Source: CAJXSN01 sp947492235
GTDB taxonomy: Bacteria; Pseudomonadota; Alphaproteobacteria; Sphingomonadales; Sphingomonadaceae
Direction of reading: 5' to 3'
Assembly (NCBI RefSeq): GCF_042492175.1
Contig: NZ_CP170453.1
Span: forward strand, 2,356,001 to 2,420,000
Length of the DNA stretch: 64,000 nucleotides
Shown here piece after piece: positions 33,728 to 42,258 of this stretch. The notes under the pieces were generated by a model, which saw only the letters and a list, made by a program, of their open reading frames with translations, made no database searches and was not told where the DNA came from. A program made the position numbers and the translations under genes. Within the stretch, counting starts at the first letter, position 1; each line of letters begins with the position of its first letter.

Positions 33728-34522
33728 ATGTCGACAAAACAGATCCGTAACGCCCTTGGTGCCAGTGTTCTGGCTCTTTCTCTCACCGCCTGTGCCTCGC
33801 TGGGCGGGGGCGGGGATGCCCGCGATACGGCCTATATCGCGCGCGATGTGGAAACGCTCTACGCCAATGCGAAGATGCGGCTGGATGCGGGCAATGCGCG
33901 CGTGGCCGCTCCGCTGTTTGACGAGGTGGAGCGCCAGCATCCCTACAGCCCGTGGGCCCGCCGCGCGCAGCTGATGAGCGCGTTCAGCTATTATGTCGGC
34001 CAGAACTACACCAAAGCGATCCAGAGCGCGCAGCGTTTCCTGACGATCCATCCGGGCAACAAGGATGCGCCCTACGCCTATTACCTGATCGCGCTGAGCT
34101 ATTACGAGCAGATCAGTGATGTGCACCGTGACCAGAAGACGACCGAGCAGGCGCTGGCCGCGCTCAACGATGTGCAGCGTCGCTATCCCACCACGCAGTA
34201 TGCTGCCGATGCGCGCCTGAAGATCGATCTGGTGAACGACCATCTGGGCGGCAAGGAAATGGAAATCGGCCGGTTCTACCAGAAGACCGGGAAGTGGCTG
34301 GCAGCCCAGATCCGGTTCCAGAACGTGCTTGAGAACTACCAGACCACCAGCCACGCGGCAGAGGCTCTGTATCGCCTGACCGAGACCAGCCTTGCGCTGG
34401 GTGTGCCTGTCGAGGCGAAGAAATACGCCGCTGTGCTGGGCGCGAACTATCCGGGCTCCGAATGGTATGACAAGGCGTATGACCTGATCAATCGCCACGC
34501 CGCCGGTGTGACGGTCAGCTAG
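33728..34522 (+). CDS. bamD: Outer-membrane assembly lipoprotein BamD
   Basis: A component of the BAM complex that inserts beta-barrel proteins into the outer membrane. The lipobox is LSLTAC with Cys22. The 264-residue protein has the TPR-like repeats of BamD: YANAKMRLDAGNARVAAPLF, VERQHPYSPWARRAQLM, IQSAQRFLTIHPGNKDAPYA and a later RFQNVLENYQTTSHAAEALY. The N-region (MSTKQIRNAL) supports the start at 33728. In many alphaproteobacteria recN follows bamD; here nhaA lies between them. Confidence 0.93.
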   Translation: MSTKQIRNALGASVLALSLTACASLGGGGDARDTAYIARDVETLYANAKMRLDAGNARVAAPLFDEVERQHPYSPWARRAQLMSAFSYYVGQNYTKAIQSAQRFLTIHPGNKDAPYAYYLIALSYYEQISDVHRDQKTTEQALAALNDVQRRYPTTQYAADARLKIDLVNDHLGGKEMEIGRFYQKTGKWLAAQIRFQNVLENYQTTSHAAEALYRLTETSLALGVPVEAKKYAAVLGANYPGSEWYDKAYDLINRHAAGVTVS

Positions 34523-34843
34523 TCGGAGCTAATTTCCCGCGCGACGGCGGGAACCCAATTCGCTTTGTGGCATTGGAGGGGTGCGGGACCGGGCCCCTCT
34601 GGCAGAAGCGCTGCGCGCGTCTGTGATGTCGGACCGCATCGGATTGCCGGTGCGATGGCTGAATACGGGGCGCGACTGGCTCGCCAATCCCGAACCCGCC
34701 GCATCACTTGAAACCGGGCAATCCGATCGATGAATTTCGATGAAGGAGCCTGCCGTGATTGTGGCGACCAGACAGTTTTACCCGGCCCATCCCCCGGCCA
34801 ATTCCGCCCTTGCCGCCCTCGAACTGCGCGCGGGAGGCGAGCG
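34523..34843 (+). other. 321-base leader/intergenic region before nhaA
   Basis: No convincing gene. A 50-codon open frame starts at GTG 34581 and ends at 34733 (contains RIGLPVRWLNTGRDWLANP), but GGAGGG lies directly against the GTG, too close for normal initiation. Near the 3' end, CGCC and neighbours (about 34814-34820) can pair imperfectly with the GGGAGGCG that holds the nhaA ribosome-binding site (34832-34839). A long leader on nhaA is the context in which the nhaA-I and nhaA-II cation riboswitches are known; I cannot confirm either. Confidence 0.3.
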
Positions 34844-36079
34844 ATGATTAAGGCGATTGTCCCTGCGCTGCAGGATTTTCTCAAGAAAGAAAGCGCGGGC
34901 GGCATCGTCCTGATCTGCGCCGCCTTGCTGGCGCTCGTCGTGGCGAACAGCCCGCTTGCCGGAGCGTATACCGCCGCTCTGGATACGCAAGTGATTGCCG
35001 GGATCGGATCCGCCGTGATCGACAAGCCGTTGCTGCTGTGGATCAATGACGGGCTGATGGCGGTGTTTTTCTTCCTCGTCGGACTGGAAGTGAAGCGCGA
35101 GATTCTGGGCGGGCAACTGTCCAGCTGGAGCAAGGCCTCGCTGCCTTTGTCCGCCGCGATTGGCGGTATGGCGCTGCCTGCGCTGGTGTTCCTTATCATC
35201 AATAGCGGGGAGCCTGCCAATCAGGCGGGCTGGGCCATTCCAGCGGCGACCGATATCGCTTTTGCGCTGGGTATCCTCGCGCTGCTTGGCCCGCGTGTGC
35301 CGGTAGCGCTGAAAGCTCTGCTGCTGGCCATCGCGATTATCGACGATATCGGCGCGATCACCATCATCGCCCTGTTTTACTCCGGCACGATCGACATGAC
35401 CATGCTGGGGGCAGGCGGCGTGGTTCTGGCCATCATGATGGTGTTCGGGCGGATGAAGGTCGCGTCCTCCATCCCCTATGTGCTGCTCGCCATCGTGATG
35501 TGGGTGTTCGTTCTGAAATCGGGCGTCCATGCGACGCTGGCCGGTGTTGCCGCCGCGGCGACCGTGCCGATGGTGGCGAACAACGGAGAACGCCCGCTGG
35601 AGCGGATGGAGCACGCGCTGCACCCGTGGGTGGCGTTCCTCGTCATCCCGATTTTCGGCTTCGCCAATGCCGGTGTGGGCCTGATCGGGCTGGACCCGGC
35701 GGACCTGCTGGAGCCGCTGCCGCTGGGCATTGCTCTGGGTCTGCTGATCGGCAAGCAGCTGGGCGTGTTCGGCTTTGGCTGGCTGGCGGTGAAGGCGGGC
35801 ATTGCCAGCCTGCCGGAGAATGTCAGCTGGCGGCAGGTGCATGCTGTCTCGCTGTTTGCTGCGATCGGCTTCACCATGAGCCTGTTTATCGGCAACCTCG
35901 CCTTCGCCAGTGCGGAGCAGGTGGATGCCGTGAAGCTAGGCGTGCTGGCCGGTTCGACCATTGCAGCGGTGGCGGGATATTTCCTGCTGAAAGCCACTCT
36001 GCCGAAGGAAGGGCCGAAAGAAGGGGCCGCTGCGGCGGATGCCGATGACAGTCCGGAGAAGGGCGCGGTCGCCTATTAG
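34844..36079 (+). CDS. nhaA: Na+/H+ antiporter NhaA
   Basis: A 411-residue inner-membrane antiporter exporting Na+ in exchange for protons. FFLVGLEVKREILGGQL, PAATDIAFALGILALLGPRV and AIAIIDDIGAITIIALFYS are diagnostic; the last two contain the ion-binding Asp residues (ATDIAFA and the Asp pair in IDDIGA). Multiple membrane helices run throughout. I start at ATG 34844 with GGGAGG upstream; a longer in-frame start at 34730 lacks family sequence. It is followed by a terminator at 36107-36139 and interrupts the usual bamD-recN adjacency. Confidence 0.95.
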   Translation: MIKAIVPALQDFLKKESAGGIVLICAALLALVVANSPLAGAYTAALDTQVIAGIGSAVIDKPLLLWINDGLMAVFFFLVGLEVKREILGGQLSSWSKASLPLSAAIGGMALPALVFLIINSGEPANQAGWAIPAATDIAFALGILALLGPRVPVALKALLLAIAIIDDIGAITIIALFYSGTIDMTMLGAGGVVLAIMMVFGRMKVASSIPYVLLAIVMWVFVLKSGVHATLAGVAAAATVPMVANNGERPLERMEHALHPWVAFLVIPIFGFANAGVGLIGLDPADLLEPLPLGIALGLLIGKQLGVFGFGWLAVKAGIASLPENVSWRQVHAVSLFAAIGFTMSLFIGNLAFASAEQVDAVKLGVLAGSTIAAVAGYFLLKATLPKEGPKEGAAAADADDSPEKGAVAY

Positions 36080-36106
36080 ACCGCTCTATTCTGGATAAAA
36101 GACCAG

Positions 36107-36139
36107 CGGGCGCGCACCATCCGGTGACGCGCCCGTTTT
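36107..36139 (+). terminator. Rho-independent terminator after nhaA
   Basis: A GC-rich hairpin: 36107-36118 pairs with 36123-36135 (12 bp, one bulged base, loop ATCC) followed by TTTT. It sits 27 bases after the nhaA stop and ends 21 bases before recN, so recN probably needs its own promoter. Confidence 0.7.
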
Positions 36140-36160
36140 GGTGCGGTATAGACGCCCGCA

Positions 36161-37825
36161 ATGCTCACGCGTCTCTCCATCCGCAACATCGTTTTGATCG
36201 AAGCGCTCGATCTCGATTTCGGGCGCGGGCTGGGCGTGCTGACGGGGGAGACGGGCGCGGGCAAGTCGATCCTCCTCGATGCGCTGGGGTTGGTGCTGGG
36301 CAACCGGGCGGACAGCGGTCTGGTGCGCAGCGGCGAGGCGAAGGCAAGCGCGACCGCGAGCTTCGAGTTTGCGCAGCTGCCGGAGGCCTTGGCCGAAGCG
36401 TTGGACGATGCGGATATCGAGATAGAGTCGGGCGAGGCGCTGGTTATCCGCCGTCAGGTGAAGGCGGATGGCGGGTCCAAGGCGTTCGTCAATGATCAGC
36501 CGGTCGGCGTGGCGCTGCTGCGCACATTGGCGGCCTCGCTGGTGGAACTGCACGGGCAGCATGATGATCGCGGTCTGGTCAATCCGCGCGGGCACCGGCT
36601 TTTGCTCGACCGTTATGCCGGGGCGGACACCGCCCGTGTGGCCAAGGCGTGGGCGGCATGGAGCCATGCGCGCGATGCGCTGGAAACGGCGCGCACCGCT
36701 ATCGAAGACGCGAAGGCGGAGCAGGATCTGCTGATCGCGCATCTGGCCGAACTCACCACTCTGGAACCGCAGGCGGGCGAGGAAGCGCGGCTCGCGGAAA
36801 CCCGCTCCACCATGCAGAAGGGCGAGAAGCTGGCGGGCGATCTGGAGGAACTGCGGCATATTTGGGAAGGTTCGGATTCGCCGCTCGCCGAATTGCGCAG
36901 CGCCGCGCGGCGGCTCGACCGGATCGGCGGGGAGCATCCGCTGCTGAAGGAAGCGCTGGAGGCATTGGACCGCGCGGTGATCGAGGCGGGCGAGGCGGAA
37001 GACAAGCTCGCCGCCGCCGCCGAGGCGCTGGTGCATGATCCGCAGGCTCTGGATGCTGCTGAAACGCGGCTGTTCGAATTGCGCGCACTGGCCCGCAAAC
37101 ATCGCTGCGAAGTGGACGAGCTGCCCGGCAAGATGCGCGCCTTCCGCGCTGCGCTCGATGCAATCGAGGGCGGGGAGGCGGAGCTCGATGCCCTGCAACT
37201 GGCCGAGAAAGAAGCCGCCGCCGCCTATCGCAGCGCTGCGGAAAAACTGCACGATGTGCGGGTGAAGGGCGCCAAGAAGCTGGATAAGGCCGTGGCCGCC
37301 GAACTTGCGCCGCTGAAACTGGATGCGGCGCGGTTCCAGACCGCAATCGAGGTGCTGCCGGAGGACAAATGGGGCCCCACCGGCATGGACGCGGTGGAGT
37401 ACCTCATCGCCACCAATCCCGGCGCGCCGTTTGCTCCGCTCGGCAAGATTGCCAGCGGCGGCGAACTCTCGCGCTTCATCCTCGCGCTGAAAGTCGCGCT
37501 CGCGGAACAGGGCGGGGCGGCGACGGTGATCTTCGACGAGATCGACCGGGGTGTGGGCGGCGCGGTGGCCAGCGCCATCGGCGAACGTCTGGCGCGGCTG
37601 GCAAAGGACGGCCAGCTGCTGGCCGTCACCCACAGCCCTCAAGTGGCCGCGCGGGGCGGCACGCACTACATTATCGCCAAGTCTTCGGAAGACACGGTGA
37701 CCAGGACCAGCGTCGCGCTGCTCGACGATGCGGGGCGCCAGGAAGAAATCGCGCGGATGTTGTCCGGGGCGGAAGTTACGCCTGAGGCAAGAGCGCAGGC
37801 GGATCGGCTGCTGGAGGGGGTTTAA
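36161..37825 (+). CDS. recN: DNA repair protein RecN
   Basis: An SMC-like ATPase for double-strand-break repair, 554 residues. Walker A is LTGETGAGKSILLDALGLVL, the ABC signature is KIASGGELSRFILALK, and Walker B is TVIFDEIDRGVGGAVA. The middle (about 160-360) is an Ala/Glu/Leu-rich coiled coil. The start MLTRLSIRNIVLIEALDL is typical. The end overlaps by four bases with the converging hydrolase gene. No alphaproteobacterial LexA box (GTTC-N7-GTTC) is visible in the 80 bases upstream. Confidence 0.95.
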   Translation: MLTRLSIRNIVLIEALDLDFGRGLGVLTGETGAGKSILLDALGLVLGNRADSGLVRSGEAKASATASFEFAQLPEALAEALDDADIEIESGEALVIRRQVKADGGSKAFVNDQPVGVALLRTLAASLVELHGQHDDRGLVNPRGHRLLLDRYAGADTARVAKAWAAWSHARDALETARTAIEDAKAEQDLLIAHLAELTTLEPQAGEEARLAETRSTMQKGEKLAGDLEELRHIWEGSDSPLAELRSAARRLDRIGGEHPLLKEALEALDRAVIEAGEAEDKLAAAAEALVHDPQALDAAETRLFELRALARKHRCEVDELPGKMRAFRAALDAIEGGEAELDALQLAEKEAAAAYRSAAEKLHDVRVKGAKKLDKAVAAELAPLKLDAARFQTAIEVLPEDKWGPTGMDAVEYLIATNPGAPFAPLGKIASGGELSRFILALKVALAEQGGAATVIFDEIDRGVGGAVASAIGERLARLAKDGQLLAVTHSPQVAARGGTHYIIAKSSEDTVTRTSVALLDDAGRQEEIARMLSGAEVTPEARAQADRLLEGV

Positions 37826-38820
37826 TTCTCCCCGCCGTCCAATTGGGCATCCAAGAATTCTAGGATTTGAGGCCACTGGTCCTCGCGCGCGGCACGGTCT
37901 GTCTCGGCAGTGCCGCCCATTCGTCCAAGCGAACTTGCATCGTTTTCATCAAGTTCACTGGCAGGGCCAAAGCCCCAATGTCCGGCGTCTGGGTACGCCA
38001 ACAGTGTGGCATTTTGCGCTCGATCTTCCGCCGCTCGCGCCATGGTGCAGGATGGCCAGATCGTGTCCTGCCCGCCGCAGATGAGCAGGGTTGGCGCGGC
38101 AATCTCCTCCACCGGGATGGACGATCCGGGATGAAGCGCGCGCGCCTTCCAGCTTTCCTCATACATCTTGGTTAGCGCGCCAGCGCCTTCACTCATCCAG
38201 TCGCTCCACGGCAAATCGACATAGGCCACATAGGGCAATTCCTCGCTATTGGCGGTCCACGAGGAGCCGAACTGGCTCATGTCGAATGCATCGAAATCGA
38301 AGCCCTGCCAGACGACATCGCTGGGCATGGCTGCGATCACCGCACGCAGTTCCGGATGTCGGCTGGCGACCAGAAGAGCGGCCTCGCCGCCCTTGGAATG
38401 GCCGATGACGCCCAACCGCGCGCTATCGATATTTTCCCGGGTGGAAAGCCAATCCAGCGAACGGTCGAAGGTTTCCAGCGGCACCTTGTGAAAACTGCGG
38501 TTTGTTTCCGAAGTGGCGTAATAGCCGGGGTACAAAACGCTGTAGCCTTGTTCTGCCAATTGACGGGCAAGAACGTTGCGCGATTCTTTCAAGCCGCCTT
38601 CCGATCCGCCGAGCAGCAAAATGCCGGGGCGCGGACCGCCTCCTGCACCGGGATAGAAATTGGCCGGGACATCGCCCATCACGATCCGCTCGCCCAGCGC
38701 GCCTGGTTCGGCGACCACGATGGGACGCGGTTCGCGGTTGAATACATACCATGCAACAACGCCAGCGAGCGCCAAGATGATACCAAGGCATCCGATACCG
38801 ATTTTGCTGCGCGTTCTCAT
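37822..38820 (-). CDS. Membrane-anchored alpha/beta hydrolase, BAAT/dienelactone-hydrolase-like
   Basis: A 332-residue protein with one N-terminal hydrophobic anchor (IGCLGIILALAGVVAWYVF) and a large periplasmic or cell-surface hydrolase domain. GILLLGGSEGGLKESRNVLA and the nucleophile elbow RLGVIGHSKGGEAALLVAS match the acyl-CoA thioesterase/BAAT C-terminal domain family. A late acid (CGGQDTIWPS) and His (AYPDAGHWGFG) complete the triad. The exported location makes an acyl-CoA substrate unlikely, so esterase or lactonase activity is more plausible. It converges on recN with a four-base overlap. Confidence 0.75.
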   Translation of the reverse strand: MRTRSKIGIGCLGIILALAGVVAWYVFNREPRPIVVAEPGALGERIVMGDVPANFYPGAGGGPRPGILLLGGSEGGLKESRNVLARQLAEQGYSVLYPGYYATSETNRSFHKVPLETFDRSLDWLSTRENIDSARLGVIGHSKGGEAALLVASRHPELRAVIAAMPSDVVWQGFDFDAFDMSQFGSSWTANSEELPYVAYVDLPWSDWMSEGAGALTKMYEESWKARALHPGSSIPVEEIAAPTLLICGGQDTIWPSCTMARAAEDRAQNATLLAYPDAGHWGFGPASELDENDASSLGRMGGTAETDRAAREDQWPQILEFLDAQLDGGEN

Positions 38821-38897
38821 GGTCCTTCCCCTATTCCGACGTTTCGGGATGTGTAATGGATTGATCCCGAGAGCAAGAAGGGCACGGCGATTCTTCG

Positions 38898-40964
38898 ATG
38901 AACAGCGATGGGCAAACTACAGAAGCCGACGCCGCCAATGAGCTGATGCGGCTGGCGCGGCAGATCGCAAAGCATGACCGGTTGTATCATGCGCAGGATA
39001 CGCCCGAGATAACCGATCAGGAATATGACGCGCTGGTGCGCCGCAATGCGGAACTGGAGGCGGCGTTTCCGCATTTAGTGCGCGATGACAGCCCTTCGAA
39101 AAAGGTGGGCCATGCCGTCGCTGCCTCGCCTTTGAGCAAGGTGACGCATGAGGTTCGCATGATGAGCCTCGACAATGCCTTTGCCGACGAGGAGGTGGCG
39201 GAGTTTGTGGCCCGTGTGCGGCGGTTTCTGTCGCTCGCCGACGACGCGCCGCTGGCCTTCACGGCGGAGGACAAGATCGACGGGCTGTCCTGTTCACTGC
39301 GTTACGAAAACGGCGATCTGGTCCGCGCTGCGACACGCGGGGACGGGCAGGTGGGCGAGGATGTGACGCCCAATGTGGCGCATATTGCCGATATTCCGCA
39401 GCAGCTTACAGGCGATGCGCCCGACATCTTCGAGATTCGCGGCGAGGTCTATATGTCCACTGCCGACTTCCTTGCCTTGAATGCGCGACAGGAGGAAGCG
39501 GGGGAGAAGCTGTTTGCCAATCCTCGCAATGCCGCTGCCGGATCGCTGCGGCAGAAGGATGCGAGCGTGACCGCCAAGCGTCCGCTCAAATTCTGGGCGC
39601 ATGGTTGGGGTGCGGCTTCCGCTGTGCCGGGCGAGACGCAAGTCGACGTGGTGCGCGCGCTGGAGGCGTGGGGCGTGCCGGTATCGCCGCTGTTCACGCG
39701 GTGCGAAACGCTGGATGAGATGCTCGCCCATTATGAGAGCATCAACGCGCAGCGCCCTGATTTGCCGTATGAAATCGACGGCGTGGTCTACAAGGTGGAC
39801 CGGCTCGATTACCAGCAGCGGCTGGGCTTTGTCGCCAAGGCCCCCCGCTGGGCCATCGCGCGCAAATTCCCCGCCGAGCAGGCCGAGACGACGCTGGAAG
39901 CGATCGACATTCAGGTCGGGCGCACCGGCAAGCTGACGCCGGTGGGCAGGCTTGCTCCGGTGCTGGTGGGCGGGGTGACGGTCACCAATGTCACACTGCA
40001 CAATCGCGATGAAATTCAGCGGCTTGGCGTGCGTCCCGGAGACCGTGTCCAGGTTCAGCGCGCGGGCGATGTGATCCCGCAAGTGGTCGCCAATCTGACG
40101 CCTGAGGTGGAGCGCGAGCCTTTCACCTTCCCCGATACCTGCCCCGAATGCGGCAGCGAAGCGGTGGCCGCTGAAGGCGAGGTTGATGTGCGTTGCACTG
40201 GCGGACTGATCTGTCCTGCGCAGCGCACAGAACGCCTCAAGCATTTCGTCAGCCGCGGCGCGCTCGATATTGACGGGCTGGGCGAGAAAACCATCGACCA
40301 GTTTTTTGCGCTGGGCTGGCTGGAAAGCCCCGCCGATATCTTCCGCCTGCGCAAACGGCGCGAGGAGATTCTGGCGCTGGAAGGCCGGAAGGAAAAGTCT
40401 GTCGATAATTTGTTGGCATCGGTGGAAAACCGGCGCGAACCCGACGCGGCGCGGCTGCTGTTCGGGCTTGGCATACGGCACGTAGGCGCGGTCACGGCGC
40501 GCGATCTGATGAAGCATTTTCATGAGCTTGAGGCGCTTCGGTCATTGGCCGAGAAGGCGCGGGCAGGCGATGACGATGCGACATCCGAACTCACCGATAT
40601 CGACGGTATTGGCACCGCCGTGGTCGAGGCGCTGGGTGATTTTTTCCACGAAGACCACAACCGCGAAGTGTGGGACGATCTGCTGAGCGAAGTCTCGCCG
40701 CCGCGTTATGAAGTCGAGACGCTGGACTCACCCGTTGCTGGCAAAACCGTGGTCTTCACAGGCAAGCTGGAAACCATGAGCCGCGACGAGGCCAAAGCGC
40801 AGGCCGAGCGTTTGGGCGCAAAGGCCAGCGGATCGGTCAGCGCGAAGACCGATATTCTGGTCGCCGGGCCGGGCGCGGGCAGCAAGCTGAAAAAGGCCGC
40901 CGAGCTGGGCATCGAGGTGCTGGACGAGGCGGGCTGGGCCGCGATTGTGGCGCAGGCGGGCTGA
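38898..40964 (+). CDS. ligA: NAD-dependent DNA ligase
   Basis: A 688-residue ligase sealing nicks with NAD+ and releasing AMP and nicotinamide mononucleotide. The adenylated Lys is in TAEDKIDGLSCSLRY; earlier is EITDQEYDALVRRNAELE; the OB and zinc regions follow (CPECGSEAVAAEGEVDVRC then ICPAQ), then helix-hairpin-helix repeats (LLFGLGIRHVGAVTA, LTDIDGIGTAVVEAL) and a C-terminal BRCT domain (GKTVVFTGKLETMSRDEAKA). The stop overlaps the start of the CinA-like gene (TGATG), so the two are translated together. Confidence 0.97.
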   Translation: MNSDGQTTEADAANELMRLARQIAKHDRLYHAQDTPEITDQEYDALVRRNAELEAAFPHLVRDDSPSKKVGHAVAASPLSKVTHEVRMMSLDNAFADEEVAEFVARVRRFLSLADDAPLAFTAEDKIDGLSCSLRYENGDLVRAATRGDGQVGEDVTPNVAHIADIPQQLTGDAPDIFEIRGEVYMSTADFLALNARQEEAGEKLFANPRNAAAGSLRQKDASVTAKRPLKFWAHGWGAASAVPGETQVDVVRALEAWGVPVSPLFTRCETLDEMLAHYESINAQRPDLPYEIDGVVYKVDRLDYQQRLGFVAKAPRWAIARKFPAEQAETTLEAIDIQVGRTGKLTPVGRLAPVLVGGVTVTNVTLHNRDEIQRLGVRPGDRVQVQRAGDVIPQVVANLTPEVEREPFTFPDTCPECGSEAVAAEGEVDVRCTGGLICPAQRTERLKHFVSRGALDIDGLGEKTIDQFFALGWLESPADIFRLRKRREEILALEGRKEKSVDNLLASVENRREPDAARLLFGLGIRHVGAVTARDLMKHFHELEALRSLAEKARAGDDDATSELTDIDGIGTAVVEALGDFFHEDHNREVWDDLLSEVSPPRYEVETLDSPVAGKTVVFTGKLETMSRDEAKAQAERLGAKASGSVSAKTDILVAGPGAGSKLKKAAELGIEVLDEAGWAAIVAQAG

Positions 40965-41452
40965 TGCTGGCAGAGCTTCACCCGCAGGCCTTGCGCATTG
41001 CCGGGTTATTGCGCGAACGTGGCGAGACAATCGCCGTGGCTGACGGAGCGACAGGCGGGATGCTGGCCGCCTCGCTGCTGACTGTTCCGGGCGCGCTCGA
41101 TTTCTTTGTCGGGGGCGGGGTGGTCTATTCGCTGCGAGCCCGCGACGTGCTGTTCGCACAGCCGCGCGAGGCCTATCGCGGCATGCGCGGCGCAAGCGAG
41201 GAGTATGCGCTGCTGCAGGCCCGCTCCATCCGCGACAATTTTCACAGCCAGTGGGGGCTGGCCGAAAGCGGCTCGGTCGGCGGCTCCACCCACCCCAGCG
41301 GCGCACCCGCCGGGCAAAGCTGCGCGGCGCTGGTGGGGCCAGAAGGCGAGTGGACGAAATTGACCCAAACCGGCAGCGATGACCGGATCGCGAATATGGA
41401 GGCCTTTACGAGAGCCGCTCTCGATCACCTCGAAAGCGTGCTCTCGGCCTAG
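40964..41452 (+). CDS. CinA C-terminal domain protein with altered active site
   Basis: A 162-residue protein of the CinA C-terminal/PncC family, whose active members deamidate nicotinamide mononucleotide. Family features: VADGATGGMLAASLLTVPGA, DFFVGGGVVYSLRARDVLF and CAALVGPEGEW. The usual ESCTGG serine appears as DGATGG (Gly in its place), and the Lys normally following the VxYS strand reads Arg (SLRARD). It may therefore be inactive or have another role. It overlaps ligA, which produces NMN, so the linkage is suggestive even with the changed residues. Confidence 0.75.
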   Translation: MLAELHPQALRIAGLLRERGETIAVADGATGGMLAASLLTVPGALDFFVGGGVVYSLRARDVLFAQPREAYRGMRGASEEYALLQARSIRDNFHSQWGLAESGSVGGSTHPSGAPAGQSCAALVGPEGEWTKLTQTGSDDRIANMEAFTRAALDHLESVLSA

Positions 41453-41454
41453 GG

Positions 41455-42138
41455 TCAATCCGCCGGCATCAGGTGGATTTCGCGCACCGCGGAGGTCTCC
41501 CGCTGCTCCAGGGCAAAGACCACCGCATCGGCAATGTCTTCGGGCTGCAATTTTGTCGGCTTCGCTTCGTCAAAGAATTCGGTGTTGACCATGCCCGGCG
41601 TGATGACGGTGCAGCGGCCACCCCAGTCGCGCATTTCCTCGGCGAGATTGCCTGCAAAGCCCTGCACGAACCACTTGGTCGCGCTGTAGACGGAGCCCTT
41701 GAAATGTTCGCGGCCCGCCTTCGATCCGGTGACGATGAACATGCCCTTGGTCTTCTTCAATTCGGGCAGAGTGGCATGGGCGGTGTAGAGCACGGCGAGG
41801 ATGTTGAGGTGGATCATATCGTGCCATTCCTGAGGGTCGCCGTTTTCCATGCCGGGGCTGTCCGCGCCCTTGCCGGCATTGGCGTAGACCGCATCGAGGC
41901 TGCCGAAAGTCTCGACCGTCTTGGCGACGGCGGCGCTCAGCGCATCGCGGTCAGTCACATCGCATTCCACCGCTAGCGCGCTCTCGCCGATCTCGCTGGC
42001 GAGTTCCTCCAGACGGTCCTTGCGGCGGGCCAGGAGGGCGACGTTCCAGCCCTTGGCTGCCGCAGCGCGGGCAGTGGCGGCGCCTATCCCTGAGGATGCG
42101 CCGGTGATCATCAGAGTGCGCGCGTTTTTGTCAGGCAT
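41455..42138 (-). CDS. SDR family NAD(P)-dependent oxidoreductase
   Basis: A 227-residue short-chain dehydrogenase of the YdfG-like type: cofactor loop MITGASSGIGAATARAAA, NAG strand AVYANAGKGAD, Ser strand FIVTGSKAGRE, and Y-x3-K in VYSATKWFVQGFAGNL. The C-terminal KLQPEDIADAVVFALEQ is typical of this subgroup. It converges on the CinA-like gene with a 2-base gap and is divergent from the serine hydrolase gene. The substrate is unknown. Confidence 0.82.
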   Translation of the reverse strand: MPDKNARTLMITGASSGIGAATARAAAAKGWNVALLARRKDRLEELASEIGESALAVECDVTDRDALSAAVAKTVETFGSLDAVYANAGKGADSPGMENGDPQEWHDMIHLNILAVLYTAHATLPELKKTKGMFIVTGSKAGREHFKGSVYSATKWFVQGFAGNLAEEMRDWGGRCTVITPGMVNTEFFDEAKPTKLQPEDIADAVVFALEQRETSAVREIHLMPAD

Positions 42139-42258
42139 TGTGGGAGCTCCGTTAATTCGATTTGTGTATGGGGATTACCGCAGCAATGCGGGAGAGCGCG
42201 GGCGGGTTCCGCGCGCCTCGTGATTGGCGCAATAGGAAAAGGGCTTCGAAGGCAGGTC

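Noticed and set aside
34581..34733. Possible 50-codon gene before nhaA (GTG start)
   Set aside because: The GGAGGG run directly touches the GTG, leaving no spacing for initiation, and I recognise no homolog; kept only as a note in the leader description.
34844..36160. LexA/SOS control of recN
   Set aside because: I looked for GTTC-N7-GTTC upstream of recN and found none in the gap after the nhaA terminator.
36086..37876. A 596-codon minus-strand open frame opposite recN
   Set aside because: Antisense to an intact recN; residues are Arg/Gln-rich without motifs.
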